A stretch of 64,000 nt of DNA from Eremomyces bilateralis CBS 781.70 (lineage: Eukaryota > Ascomycota > Dothideomycetes > Eremomycetales > Eremomycetaceae): positions 668,046 through 732,045 of the forward strand of contig NW_022985069.1 in assembly GCF_010015585.1 (NCBI RefSeq), in the 5' to 3' direction. A model generated the notes under the pieces. That model was not told the origin of the DNA. It did no database searches and saw only the letters and a program-made list of their open reading frames with translations. Made by a program: the position numbers and the translations under genes. Below are positions 1-11,664 of this stretch, one piece after another. Within the stretch, counting starts at the first letter, position 1; each line of letters starts with the position of its first letter.

Positions 1-374
1 ATAATGGCGGAGGATAAACGGGCTTAACTCCGCTTAAGGAGACTGGAAGCTATTAAGTTATCGTTTGGACCGCATTATCGTTTAGAAGGTTGGCGCTAGA
101 TAAAGGATCTAGCGTCCACAATCGTGGATGAGGTAAGCTTCAGCTGACGAACCAGGGGCGCGGATACTTAGTCGCCGTATCTTGTAGATTACATAAGATT
201 ACATAAGCCTGGGTATATATACTATCGCAGACCAAGGTATCATCTATGGGAGCATAAGGCTACAAACTGCATTAATAATCTTGCCATGAGTCTCTTATAT
301 CTGCAGGGCCGGGGGATCAGGCATTCAGCTAGAACACACAACTTACACAATACAACAACTTCGCTGCTGTAACA
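1..374. mobile_element. possible solo LTR or LTR fragment (fossil)
   Basis: The stretch ends in CTGTAACA at about 374, the usual end of fungal LTRs, whose other end would read TGTTACAG. It carries a TATA-like run (TATATATACT near 212-221) and ends in A/C-rich sequence. The left end lies outside the window and no second copy or internal coding region is visible here. Family and age cannot be told. It could equally be plain intergenic DNA. Confidence 0.28.
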
Positions 375-382
375 ACAGCACT

Positions 383-610
383 ATGGCTAGCGTGGGGGAA
401 ATTCTCAAAACTGGGGAGGGAAAATCTCACCAGCCGCCGACTATTGTTATGGGACGACACCTGATCCGGTCCTTCGATTGTCGACTTCAAACATTGTGTG
501 GACGGACGACGGGAAAGGGATGCAAGTGGGGTTGGAAATTCAAGATCGAGGCACTTGATTTCTCACCTTTCAAACCTTATGCCCCTGAGTCGGAGAATTC
601 TCAGCCTTGA
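383..610 (+). CDS. small hypothetical ORF, doubtful
   Basis: This is an open frame of 75 codons starting nine bases after the LTR-like end. The product is mixed in composition, with no signal peptide, membrane segment or motif that I recognise. It has no obvious intron. It may be chance, or a short gene that took its promoter from the LTR-like sequence. Little supports it beyond the open frame. Confidence 0.12.
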   Translation: MASVGEILKTGEGKSHQPPTIVMGRHLIRSFDCRLQTLCGRTTGKGCKWGWKFKIEALDFSPFKPYAPESENSQP

Positions 611-961
611 TTGATCGGGTCAGGGGTCCATAATGACGAAAATCCCCAGCTCCTTGCAGGGAAATCGATAAATCAACGCCTCATCTTCCCATTCCGTCAG
701 CTGTTTACCTAGGACTACTCCAAGCGAGACCAATCCATACCAACAAACGGGGCACCTCCGATACCTTGATCAGTGACTCGATTGGACAATTGGCAATAAT
801 CGGGTATTTTAATGATGGGTCATGGGCGTTGCCTATATCCATCCCTTGTCCGCAATCCCATCATTCCTAGCTCAGGTTGAGTTTCCATCCTCTGTTGGAT
901 CTTCACACACGCCCCGCCTCTGGTCTCCGACCATGCAACGAATACCACGAATGTCGCCACG
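611..961. other. intergenic, upstream of the fluoride exporter
   Basis: About 350 bases with no convincing gene. This is presumably the promoter and leader of the exporter gene. I see no tRNA, repeat or clear regulatory motif. Confidence 0.4.
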
Positions 962-2827
962 ATGACGGACAATAATGAATGCAGCAGGAGCAATTCAACA
1001 CTCGCACGCGACCAATATTTCCGCGAGCAACGTGCATCACGATCCGCGACGTCCAGTCCGATCCAGCGTTCCGAAGAACGGGAGGAAAATATGCCAGCGG
1101 CGTATGCTAACCTCTCCGAGCTAGCAGTCCCAGCGACCGAACAGCATCAGGACGACTTGGCGATCTACCAGCACAGGAGCCTCGAAGACGGGAGGCGCGG
1201 TAGTGGACATGGGAGAAGGAGGGAATCAGGAAAAGGCAAGGCGACGGAATATGGGCCCGGGCAAGGAATTCAGATACCGAGTCGGAGTAGTCGGCGGACC
1301 AGCAGATCCTATGGATATGATATGGAAAGCTCGACAGCGGCTGGAGATGACTCCAGCTTGACCGTGGATGTCGATAGCCGAAATGGGATGTCCGCCCCAC
1401 CACAAATGGAGAACCCTGAGGAATCCGCACTCTATGAACATTGGTCGATCGAGGACAATCGAGAGCGACCCCAGGTGGACGGAAAAGCGAGGAGAGCAAG
1501 TAGGCGGACGGGAATGGAGCCGAGACATTCGCAGATATTGGAAGAGGGGTATATGGATATGAGGCCGACGCACGCTAGATATTCACGAACATCGATGCCT
1601 CCTACGATAGCACACCTAGGGCAGTCCCCCACCCAATCCTCAGAGGACACGGCGGCGGCGATTCCGCCTGATATACCAAGAGAACGCGCACGAACCTCAC
1701 GACATATTCCGATTTCGAAACCCTCCGCGCTATTGTTCCAGCTCTACACCATCTCCTACCTCATCTTCTTCTCCATCTTGGGCGTCCTGGCGCGTCTGGG
1801 GCTCGACTGGCTCACATTCTACCCCGGAGCACCCGTCATCACCCCAGTTCTCTGGGCGAACTTCACGGGGTGTCTCATCATGGGTTACCTGCAAGAAGAT
1901 CCGGCACTCTTCCAGAAACACCATGCTACCAGCCACCCTTCGAGCGCTACCAACGCCGACCCCTCGCACCCGAAACCCCTCTCCACAAACACCCCCAACC
2001 CTCGCACCCACCTCACCCACAAGAAAACCATCCCCCTCTACATCGGCCTCACCGTCGGCTTCTGCGGCACCCTCACCTCCTTCAGCGCGTTCATTCTCGA
2101 CACCTTCCTCGCCCTCTCCAACGACCTCCCCCTCCCCATCTCTCCCCCCACCACCCCTCCCTTCCCCCCTTCCCCCTCCCTCCCCCGCTACCCCGCCTAC
2201 TCCCTTCTCTCCACCCTCTCCCTCCCCCTCCTCACACTCTCCATCTCCCTCTCCGCCTTCTCCCTCGGCTCCCACCTCTCCCTCCTGCTCTCCCCCCACC
2301 TCCCCTCCCTCCCCCGCTCCTTCTGCCACCTCGACCGCCTTTTCCTCCTCCTCGCCCCCGCCGCCTGGCTCGCCTTTATCCTCCTCTCCGCCCTCCCGCC
2401 CTCTCCCGCCTGGCGCCCCGTCACCCTCCCCGCGACTTTTGCTCCGCTCGGGTGTCTGCTACGCTACGCGCTATCGCAGCGGCTGAACGGCGTGGCGGCG
2501 GGTTTCCCGCTTGGGACATTCACGGCTAACGTGTTTGGGACGGCGGTCGCGGCGGTGGGGTTTGTGCTGGGGCGGATGGAGTTGGCGGGGAGGGGTGTGG
2601 GTGGTGGGACGGCCGCGTGTGCGGTGCTCGGGGGGTTGGTGGATGGGTTTGCGGGGGGGTGTAGTACGGTGAGTACGTGGGTAGCGGAGTTGAAGAGCTT
2701 GAGAAAGCGACATGCATATGTTTATGGAGGGGTGTCGGTTGGGGTGGCATTAGGGGTTGCGGTTGCAGTGATGGGTGGGGTTCGGTGGGGGGTTGGGTGG
2801 AGGGTGGCCTGCGGGGCGGAGCTGTAG
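962..2827 (+). CDS. FEX1: fluoride export protein, two-domain FEX/CrcB family
   Basis: A single-exon protein of 621 residues. Residues 1 to about 255 are hydrophilic and probably disordered (Ser/Arg/Glu-rich). The rest holds the tandem CrcB fold of eukaryotic FEX channels, about eight to nine membrane segments in two homologous halves. Each half has its family signatures: half 1 has WANFTGC and GFCGTLTSFSAF, half 2 has TANVFGT and GFAGGCSTVSTW (conserved pore Asn, then the polar-track Gly-x-x-Thr/Ser-x-Ser). Known role of the family: passive fluoride efflux at the plasma membrane. The long N-terminal extension and the Ser/Pro-rich loop in half 1 make it larger than yeast FEX (about 375 residues). 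The start could be an internal Met, since the N-terminal part is not conserved in the family. Base use is odd: C/T-rich to about 2440, then strongly G-rich. Confidence 0.88.
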   Translation: MTDNNECSRSNSTLARDQYFREQRASRSATSSPIQRSEEREENMPAAYANLSELAVPATEQHQDDLAIYQHRSLEDGRRGSGHGRRRESGKGKATEYGPGQGIQIPSRSSRRTSRSYGYDMESSTAAGDDSSLTVDVDSRNGMSAPPQMENPEESALYEHWSIEDNRERPQVDGKARRASRRTGMEPRHSQILEEGYMDMRPTHARYSRTSMPPTIAHLGQSPTQSSEDTAAAIPPDIPRERARTSRHIPISKPSALLFQLYTISYLIFFSILGVLARLGLDWLTFYPGAPVITPVLWANFTGCLIMGYLQEDPALFQKHHATSHPSSATNADPSHPKPLSTNTPNPRTHLTHKKTIPLYIGLTVGFCGTLTSFSAFILDTFLALSNDLPLPISPPTTPPFPPSPSLPRYPAYSLLSTLSLPLLTLSISLSAFSLGSHLSLLLSPHLPSLPRSFCHLDRLFLLLAPAAWLAFILLSALPPSPAWRPVTLPATFAPLGCLLRYALSQRLNGVAAGFPLGTFTANVFGTAVAAVGFVLGRMELAGRGVGGGTAACAVLGGLVDGFAGGCSTVSTWVAELKSLRKRHAYVYGGVSVGVALGVAVAVMGGVRWGVGWRVACGAEL

Positions 2828-3470
2828 CCTGGGGCGGTGGTTATCATACGATCGATGGATTGACGACTAGATAAGGAGATGTTTGAACGTTTGGTTGTTC
2901 GTCACGGCTGCACGCAATAGGCGTTATGACGATCATGATACCCAATTTATATTTGCAACACAGCCTGTATGTGCTTGTATGGCCCTCATAAAAGTCCTCA
3001 TTTAGTAGTCTAGTCACACAGCGTTTTCCTACATACCATGAACTCTATACACAAGTGCTTCGAGTCTACTCTAATCTCTTTCTTCTCATCTGATCGTCTG
3101 ATCGTACAGCGATGTTTTGATCTTAATCTCGCGCCACATAACCACCTTGCTTACATCACTCATTCTCCGCCTTCCGGAAATCCTCCGCATACACGCCACC
3201 CAGCTATGAACCCCGTCCCTACCGTGCCGCCTGTGAAGGAAGCGTAATTGGGGATGACGATCCGACTGCCCGTCGGAGATCCTACACTATGTCAACACCA
3301 CGCGATTGATTCAAATGATGTAAACAAATCTCTGCCGTAATATGCTGATTCTCAATTCCTTGAGGCTGTTCCACCTCCAGGCGACAATCGATGGAAATCA
3401 CCACGCATGTGAGATTTGGAGGGGGAGATCAAGAAAATGTGGGGAATCTCCTGGGATGACTATAGGCTCC
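2828..3470. other. intergenic, no supported gene
   Basis: Downstream of the fluoride exporter. Short open frames exist (for example 3038-3247, 69 codons), but none has a recognisable motif or a splice pattern that extends it. Confidence 0.35.
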
Positions 3471-3472
3471 TA

Positions 3473-3854
3473 CCAGGCTGGGCTGGAGGCTTGAGCGAGT
3501 TTGAGCGAACTCAAGTCTTATGTAATCGAGCCGCCCGACTCTACTCTACTCAGACTCGTCCAAGAACCTTCAACCTTGTCGAGCGTACTTGTCCCGTGGC
3601 TGCACCCACCAAATCAAGTGCAACTTCGCCTAGTATACTCTGTCATTCATACGTATAATGGGCGTAACGAGCCAATCTACGGCCGAGATCGAGAAAGATC
3701 GGAACACCGCTCGACTGGTACGGAAGAGGTTTAGCGGAAGACTCGCGACCCACGTAAAACGAACTGGAATATTGAGCAAGCATCAAGCGAGTCCTTGGCT
3801 AGCGCGTGCAAATGAAGCGAGCGGCTTGATTCAAGTCTCCAGCCTGGAAACTGG
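3473..3854. repeat. MITE-like element with imperfect terminal inverted repeats
   Basis: The left end reads CCAGGCTGGGCTGGAGG and the right end, reverse-complemented, CCAGTTTCCAGGCTGGAG. Both continue to CTTGA, so about 22-24 bases match with a few gaps. TA dinucleotides flank both ends (3471-3472 and 3855-3856), as expected for TA-targeting elements. The roughly 380-base interior has no transposase. It would be a non-autonomous DNA element if copies exist elsewhere; one copy cannot prove it. Confidence 0.35.
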
Positions 3855-3856
3855 TA

Positions 3857-4519
3857 TCAAGATATAGTTATGCCTGCTCTTGTAAATTTACCTAGAGATC
3901 AGTTCAGGGAGTCAAAATTTCTGGCTAGTCAATACTAATGGATAAACTCTGTCGTAAGTCCTATAAGTTAGTCCACTGTTGATGTTGATTCTTATCCTGT
4001 TCGGTTAGAGACTTAGAGTAGTCATCATTTACCCGACGGAGTGACGAGGCGGTTATGGAGCGTCGGAATTCATTCCACGGTGATCTTCCAAAGGTCGATG
4101 ATTCTCGTAATCATGTATTTCAGCCTTGCGGAGAGATCAAACGTTCGCCGTGAAGGAACCTGGTCCAGGGTGCACTGCAGTCTGGTTGTTCTTGCAGAGA
4201 GCGCTGCAGGGGTCATCTGTGAGTGCATCCCAAAACGGGATATCAGATGCATCGTGACTTCCTCCTTCGCCTCGTCGGGCAGGGGAGCCGGACCTTTTAG
4301 GTTTCGCACTTTCTTCACTTTATTCAACGTCGTTCGACCCAGCACGGTTCCAGCTTCTGAGCAGAAATCCATTCAGAGCGTCAATCGGGTCAGAGGAGGA
4401 TTCCCAGCTCCCCCAGTCAAGCGAGTGTTCAGTCGTGTCGCGTATTCCAAAGCACTATCTCGATCGATGAACACGAATACGACTCTGGAGAAGAAGCTGC
4501 AGTCGAAACTCTGTTAGGA
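3857..4519. other. gene-poor stretch with overlapping open frames on both strands
   Basis: A 158-codon frame on the plus strand (4041-4517) and a 100-codon frame on the minus strand (4372-4070) overlap. Neither product shows a known domain. The minus-strand product is rich in Lys, Arg and Leu and could be a piece of an older gene, but a stop lies directly upstream of its first Met. I do not call a gene here. Confidence 0.25.
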
Positions 4520-5764
4520 ATGGCCCGTACGCGTGATCAATCAAACCGCAATTTCCCGTCATCAAGTCCTCGTCATAGTGAATCCGAATCGGAATCCGAT
4601 ATAGAAACGGATACACCATACTCTCGACGACGCAGACTTAGACGCAGGCAGATGCGAGTCGGTTTCGCGGATCCTCTACTGATGGTGTTGTTGAGTTACC
4701 TCGCAAGCGTCTGAAACGAGGTTCTGGTTTAGCAAATGTCCAAGGATTTGGTACCGGATCTCAACCTGGGATATCATCGCCTATTGCCAGCCCTGCTGCG
4801 AATTCAGCATCTCAATCAACCAATAAGATGTACAATCTATTCGGCAAGACTATGAAGATCATCCTCACGCTCATTCCATACCTTTGATGGGCTAGCACTT
4901 CCGAAGAAAACGACAGCAGCGAGCCTTGCGGATATCAATCGCGAGAAGATCTCGAGGTTGCGTAATCTATCGCCGAATCATAAGCAATGAAGCGGTTTAA
5001 AACTCTCGTCTATTATTATAAGACGAAGGCTTCGTTCTCTGCAGCAAAGATTGATAGCCGAACGAAACCTGTGGTTAAGAACGACATTGATCTTAGTACT
5101 GATAACGACGCTAAAGAATTCCACGCTATTTTACACTATCAGTATCATGAACTCAACCTACAAAACCTCAAGATTACCATTGAAGTTAAATATGGCACAA
5201 CTATGGAGCCATTACCGACTCTAGTCCCTATTCTCAGGCAATCGACAACCGCTGCAGCTTCTAGTAGTACCCTATCTTTGGCGCATCCTCCTACTCCGGC
5301 GGTACAAGCGATTACCACCGCCAATACAGATAAGAGTGCGGTCTTCTACTGAGACTCTATCATTATAGCCAGGCCCTACCCAGAACTTCAACTTCGGCTT
5401 CCCATCTATGGGTATGACGCCCTGGGGTATGCCGCCTACCACACCTATAGCAACTCAATTTCTAGTGCCTCCCAGTTCTCCAGTATCATCAGTCGATGGC
5501 TTCACGATCCGAGAGTTTTGTAAGTGGATAGATCAGGGCCGGCCTGAAGCGCAAAGGGAAGAGTTGATCAAGGTAGGCGAGGACCTTGATGATAAAGGTT
5601 ATACTATAGGCGATACGAATCTAGAGGCTCGCAGAAATCCTATCCGTCTTGCTGAGAGGCTGAATATCAAGGATGGTTATCTTAAGAGCATCGGTTCAAA
5701 GAAGCTACTCGAACGCTTTAAACGGTCGTTTATCAACCCTCCGGTCACTAGAGGGAGTAGCTAG
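4520..5764 (+). pseudogene. decayed gene-like tract of unknown family
   Basis: Protein-like sequence appears in successive pieces of different frame. Near 4520-4650 there is a Ser/Glu/Asp- and Arg-rich N-terminal part. A Ser/Ala/Pro/Gly-rich linker follows to about 4980, then a mixed piece at 4987-5352. The last piece, 5408-5764 (118 codons), is the best preserved; its second half (FCKWIDQG, then GYTIGDTN, then a basic end) resembles a small helical domain. I count several breaks and cannot name the family. It lies just upstream of a dead Tc1/mariner copy and may itself be of repeat origin. Introns could explain some but not all frame changes. Confidence 0.35.
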
Positions 5765-5897
5765 TAAACCATCGTGCCTTTTAAACGGTCTCGGATTTAT
5801 CTATAAATTAATACCATGCACATTATATCCAGACTTCAGCCACAGCGCTTGATGGTTTGTCCGGTCAGTAAAGCAACACATGCTGCCTTTAGAAACT

Positions 5898-6875
5898 CTA
5901 TAAACGCCGCCTCATAGCCTTCCTAAACTCTAGAAGCAAACCATCATTCCGATTCATCCAGCTTTTTAAGACATGGAACGAAGGCTCAATAGGATTTAAG
6001 TCTGGCGAGTATGGAGGCAAGTATTTAAGAAGACCACCCTTAGCGTCGCATAATTGGCGAATACCCTACTGCTTTGTAAGTTTATATGATAGCCAGGCTA
6101 AGATAGAAGACCTACCGTAATGCGATGAGTACTGCGGTTATCCATAATCAGAATAGACCGCGGACCAGGGAATGGATTCATTTTCAGTAAAACGCATTCC
6201 TGAAGCCATTCTTTGAATATCTCTCCATCTACGGCTGCCTTCACGATGAGGGGATCCTCTAGATAGCCATTGCTGTCGTATGCAGGAAGGAGGCTCCACC
6301 GTTCTATCCTCCGGAGCCATTGAACATCAATTGCTGGTGTACTACGAGGACTGTATCCATATTTGCGAAGGAGAGTCCTCTCGCTGCATGCGGATTCATC
6401 TACGAAGACTAACCAGTCTACTGGATAGTCTGGCATTTCAAGATACCATTCCCCTCGGAATATTTCATTGCGCTGTGCGGCATGTCGTTACATGACCTTG
6501 CGAGACATGTTGAGCTCCGCGATACAACGACTGATGGTAGGCTGGCTGACCCAGATGGACTAGTTGTCCTAGAGGAAGTACTGAAGTTCGTCCTGGTATA
6601 TCCCTGGCCGTATCAGAAGCTATCTCGAGATCGATATACATTGCGGGGGTAACAATAGGTCTAGGACCAGGGCGACGCGTTCTTATGGCGTAAATGGTCC
6701 TAGTCTCGCTCCATCGCTTCCTTAATCTCGTCATTGTATTCTTGTTTATACTCGTTGCGGCGATTATGTGCATATTGACTTGTCCAGCGTTGAGACGGTA
6801 CTCTATGTCGCGTAAAGTCGCATCTGAGACCTGAGACCTGGTAGCTGGGGGCTGGAAAGGAGGCATGGCTATCAT
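5898..6875 (-). mobile_element. dead Tc1/mariner (DD34E) DNA transposon
   Basis: Read on the minus strand: a helix-turn-helix N-terminus (from about 6867), then the DDE_3 catalytic domain with FVDESACSERT (first Asp), ILIMDNRSTH (second Asp) and YSPDLNPIE (Glu). The second Asp and the Glu are 34 residues apart, the Tc1 DD34E spacing. To keep the frame between MDNRSTHRIT and GIRQLCDAKG a 50-base GT-AG intron (6115-6066) is needed. Three in-frame stops lie between 6571 and 6488 (TAG at 6571-6569, TAG at 6562-6560, TAA at 6490-6488). Two are explained by TGG-to-TAG and CAA-to-TAA, the change expected from RIP or 5-methylcytosine decay. I could not find clear terminal inverted repeats. The element is inactive. 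Confidence 0.75.
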
Positions 6876-8398
6876 CTAAATAGATAAGTAGGTGTTCGCT
6901 GTCAATAGCTCCTCAAAAATACCTAAATTGATAAAGTAATGAACGTGGTGGTTGCTGCGTTGATATAATTGATGAAGTGCTCGTGTTGGCGGAGTAAAAA
7001 TTGCCAAGTCCGTCAAGGATCCTACCGTAACCTGAATATGAGAATACGCGTACGTTGATGAGATGATCTCGGGTGATCATTGCTGGTGATACTCGACGTC
7101 ATAAGTCAAAGGACCGTGCTGGATACCTACCTACTCAAGTACATAGACATTCAGTACTCGCAAGACGCAAGACGGGAAGAAATTCCTCGATCTTCGCGTA
7201 CCCTTGCCAGGTCAACCTGCGGAAGACGCGGAGATTTTGATGGGAATATCATGGGAATCTCAACAATTCGGTTCATCTATCAGCGATCATGACGGATGAT
7301 GTCCTGGAAACGCCACAGATTTCATGGGGTGTCTTCCGGGCTCCCATCATTGGGTGCCGATCCCTGGCAACTCAGTTCCCCTCCCTCGTTTCCTCCGTAG
7401 CCGGAGTAGAGTCACTACGCGGAAACATAAACCTAGAGTAAGGTACCCGTAGCTTTTAATTGAGAAGCTGATTTGATCTGATGAAGCCACGACCCGAATT
7501 TTCATGAATTAGAGGGGCAGAAAATGATACGGATAACCACAGACAGTGGGAGGCGAATCTGATGTGGTGGTGGGGATGGCATGACGTAAAGTTCGGGTGG
7601 TCTGAGAGCTAGCAATCGGGCCGTAGTTAGCGCTGGAATGATGTGGGGAAAGCTTGGATGCACGCCCAGGCAAGATTCATCTCATCAAGAAACTTGGTTA
7701 ACAACTACTTTATTCGATGAAGGGAATTTGATCAATGCAGATCAAGATGGGGCTGGCGATCGAATCGATACTGTGCATTCGGTACTGTGTACGGTGCTAT
7801 AGCTGGACTGTGACATAATTATCATCGAGCAATCCGTGTACGTCTGGTGCTCTGCCGTTTGCCTACCGCCCTGCCGTGTGAAGCAAGGGCAAGACACCTC
7901 ACAGGGTGTATGGCGCATGGAATGGATCTTCCCTATAGGGGAGGGACGAGACGATGTTTTGGGGACAGAACCATGGGACGACATAATGACGTCTATCAGG
8001 AGACACCAAGGCAGGAGCAAACCCCGATTTCTGTGGCGCGTACTTTCCCTGTATAATGTCATTGCCATGGTCGACAGATACACGGCACTTCCTGCTTTGA
8101 ATTATCTGTGACTGACAATAAATCCCCCCCCTTCTGTCCCTCTTCCTACAAACAATTTCGCCTTCCTCCAACTTTCCTCTCACTGTCTCTTCACTCAATC
8201 AATCCCATTCCATATACCCATTCTCATCAATCATCCATCAATTGCATGGTGGTCTCATTTTCACCCTTTCTATTTCGTTTGGTGGTACCCATTTCCATCT
8301 CACCAACTCTCAAAAACCCTCCAAGTCATCCCCTCATCCAGATCAAACCATTGCGTTGGACTCCAATCTGAACGAAGGACGGATCAAACACCGCCGCA
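6876..8398. other. intergenic; C/T-rich leader before the HAM1-like gene
   Basis: About 1.5 kb with no supported gene. Open frames of 60-113 codons occur on both strands around 7742-8198, but they overlap one another and carry no motif. From about 8120 to 8350 the plus strand is C/T-rich, as is common in fungal promoters and leaders; this is probably the 5' leader of the gene starting at 8399. Confidence 0.35.
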
Positions 8399-11260
8399 AT
8401 GTCGACCCCAGCCGTCAACAAACCCGTTGACATCAAAACCAAAGATGCGGATGTCAACAACAAGTTACAGCTATATGGCATCTACACTGCCCTTTCCCAA
8501 GGCAAAGTCCCCTCAAACAAACAGATTGACATCGCTCTCAACAGTGTCATCGATTCCAATGCCCTGGCTAGCCCGTCAGGGAAGCTCTCTCCCGAGGGTC
8601 GGAAACTCGTTGGCGATCTGCGAGCTGTCATCCAGAAGGCGAAGCTCCTTGTCCTCATGAAGAACGACGGCAATCTGCTTCAGGACTTCATCTGGCAGAC
8701 GCAGCAGTTTCATACAGGCGGTGCGAAGGCGCCTGGTGCACCAGTTGGTAGGGAGACCGCGAAACAGGAGGGAGAGGAGGCACTAGAGGGCTTGAGGATG
8801 CTTGGGACTTTGTTGATCTCGAATGGACAGTTTAGGAAGCTCTGTAAGTCTTCGTGGCGGTGCAGTCATGAGAACGCAAGCTGATACTCCACGAAGTGAA
8901 TGATGCCGCTTTTCTTCTTCGGTCCATGGCCGGTGATGCTGCTTCCAATGCTGCCACTCGGGTCAACCCGTCTCAGGACCAGCTTGACCAGATTGACCAA
9001 CCGGCAGAGGACAACACCTGGCGCGAAGTTCCTAATGTTTCTCGTTCCAGCATCCAGGACCAGGTGAGGGCAGCCTACCAGGAAAACAAGCCTTTCGGCA
9101 AGGAAGAGGCCAACCAGGCCGCTAGTAATGCCGCTCACGCAGCAACTGGCACTCGTGATCCTGCACAGGGTACTCAAATTGCTCAACAACAGGGAGCTGT
9201 CGATGCTCCAAGTGGCGCTACTGCAGCTACTCACACCCTCCAAGGCGCTGTGGACCAGAATGTTCCCGACGAGACCAAGGAGAATACGAAGGAAACGAAA
9301 AAGAAGTGGCAAGAGTCTAGTAGGAACTATCTCTCCGGCAAGATGCCCAAGGAGCGACGCGAGCAGACCATTTGGCGTCTCAAGAAGATGGTGGTCGAAA
9401 TTCAAGGCCATCAAGACTGTAAGTGCACATGCTCGATGTATCATGCCAAGCGTACACTGACACATGGGCAGACCAGCGAGCAATCGAGACTCTCCTCCGT
9501 CTCGCCGAGAATTACAAGGGCCACGCTCGCTCAATGACCAAAGAGGGGACGAGCACTGCCAAAGGTGTTCACTCAAATGATAGCCTATCGATGGCGGAAG
9601 CTGACTTGAAGGTGTGTTGCTAGTCTTATACGATAAGAGTCGACCGATGCTGACAGACATCAAGACTCTGATCGAACGTTTTGCCAACTCCACCTCCTTC
9701 GATGACCTCTTCGATGCCATCAATCAGATCTACCGCGATGCCGACAACGACAAACAGCTTCGTGGCTGGTTCCAAGGCATGGACCATTTCGTCCGACGAT
9801 GCCTGCAAGAGCAAGGATTCATCATGCAAGATGAGGCTAATGAGGAATGGGACCGTCTCTATGACCATGGAAACTATCTCCTTCGCGACAAGTACCGATC
9901 TCACACCGACCGTGTGCTTGACGAGATCAAATTCTTCAGCACCCAGTTCGAAGAGGACCCGCAGAACAAAGCGTTCGGCGACAGTGTCCACAAGCTGTTC
10001 TCCGATCTTGCCAATGATGAGAATGGCAAGCATGCCCTGAAGCCTCATCTCTTGAAGGATCTCACCGAGGTCATTATCCCGGGATTCCTCGAAAACGTTC
10101 GCTATGTGCCGATTCCGCGCATCGAATTCTCCGATAGCCAGGTGGATGTCGTGGTTGAGAACCTGATCATTGAGAGCGACAACTTGGCCCCCAATGTGGT
10201 GGAGTTCACCTCCGACAACTACTTCCGATGGGGACGTAAGAAGATCGCGAGCAGGAACAAGAACCAAGTCACGCTCCACGTTTCTGGCGTCCAGATGGAC
10301 CTTCGCGATGTGAGCTTCTATGTCAAACGGAAGCAGGGCTTCCCCTCCATCACCGACACCGGTGTTGCCGATATCTTCCTCCCGGGCGATGGTCTCTCAT
10401 TCAAGATTGATATGGAAACTGCCGACGACCTGCGTGGTCGCCACAAGTTCTTCAAGGTGAATAGGGTGAGGGTTGACATCAACGGCTTCGACGTCAAGCT
10501 CAAGCGATCCAACCACAAGCTCCTCTTTGCTCTTGTGAAGCCCCTACTCTTCAAAGTCATGAGGCCTGCCTTGACCAAGATCATTGAGAAGCAAATCAAG
10601 GACTCCGCAAACCAACTCGACGGTTTCCTGTACGACATCCACACGGAAGCCAAACGTGCTGAGGCCGACTATAAGCGGAACCCTGACCCGGAACAAGCTC
10701 GCAACATCTACCAACGCTACGCCGACGCCGCGAACAAGCGCTTCATGCAAGGCAAACGGAAGGCCGAACGGGCCAAAGCAGCCACGGAAGACAAGAAGGT
10801 CAACATGGCCGTCACACAGCAAGAGAGCATCTTCCCGAACATCAAATTGCCTGGCGGCATCTCGACCAAGGCCACCGAATACAAGGAACTCGCTGGCCGA
10901 GGCGAAAAGTGGGAGAGCCCTGTGTTCAGCATCGGCTCCGCCAGGGAAACGACTGGCGTCCCAAAGATCTCGAATATCAGGAGAAAGGGTGGTGCTGCGA
11001 AGGTCCAAAGGGACAGGGGCGGTCAGGGTGCCACCGGTCACCTTGGTCAGACCGCGGAGAGCTACAGGACCGATGCGAACCAGGCATTCCAAACGAACCC
11101 GTCCGCCCAGCCACAGGGAACCGGACCACATGGAGACCTGGTGCATGGAAACCTAGTACAGGAAGCCATGCCAAAGGAAGGTCTGGCTCAGGAAACCCTG
11201 CCGCAGGGAATCGTACCACAGGGGAGCGTGCCCCATCCCCAGGCGTCCCACCTCCCATGA
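8399..11260 (+). CDS. HAM1-like protein (DUF5923 + DUF4449), putative lipid-binding
   Basis: Four exons: 8399-8843, 8897-9418, 9472-9611, 9665-11260, giving 900 residues. Introns are 53 bases each; the last uses an AAG acceptor, the least certain border. The order matches the fungal family with an N-terminal DUF5923 (HAM1_N) region (about 1-500) and a C-terminal DUF4449 (HAM1_C) region (about 520-730). The family is likened to BPI/TULIP lipid-binding folds. Visible here are a helical, acidic and basic N-terminal half, the conserved stretch around VRYVPIPRIEFSD and then FFKVNRVRVDINGFDVKL, and a disordered Gly/Gln/Pro-rich tail with short repeats of the type (G/Q)xxxPQG near 850-900. No signal peptide or membrane segment. 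The function is not established; a role at membranes is inference. It is convergent with the CapA-type gene downstream. Confidence 0.78.
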
Positions 11261-11664
11261 TCGAAATACTCTCCGAAATCAGTCGCATGGGTAGCTCAAC
11301 CAAGGCTGCGATACCCAATCGCAGACCAGTTCATCCATGTCCTTCCCTTCCTTTTATTTCCTTGTATGTCTTAACAGTCTACTTTGCTGCTTTACGGTTG
11401 ATACCACTTGTGCACGCAACAAAAACGAGTCGGAAGTTGGTGGCGGATGGTAATATACTCGGACGAGCGAGTTGAGATGGAGTGGTGACGGACGGAAAAG
11501 AGGTTGAATTATCACCAGCACGGACAACTGGGTTTCGTGTACATTACTTGCCAGCAATGGGATACCGCTCATTAGGTATAATCCAAGCCTATCATTTTCA
11601 AGCCGTGCAATTGACGTGACCCGATCGTAGAATGCATGGATTCCGGGTGATTCCATTGCTCTAC
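11261..11664. other. shared 3' region between convergent genes
   Basis: About 400 bases between the stops of two convergent genes. It should hold both 3' untranslated regions and poly(A) signals. I see no further gene or repeat. Confidence 0.4.

Noticed and set aside
1730-2329. 199-codon Gly/Glu-rich frame opposite the fluoride exporter
   Set aside because: It is the antisense of the C/T-rich part of the exporter; its GEGGEGE composition follows from that skew and it has no homologous look.
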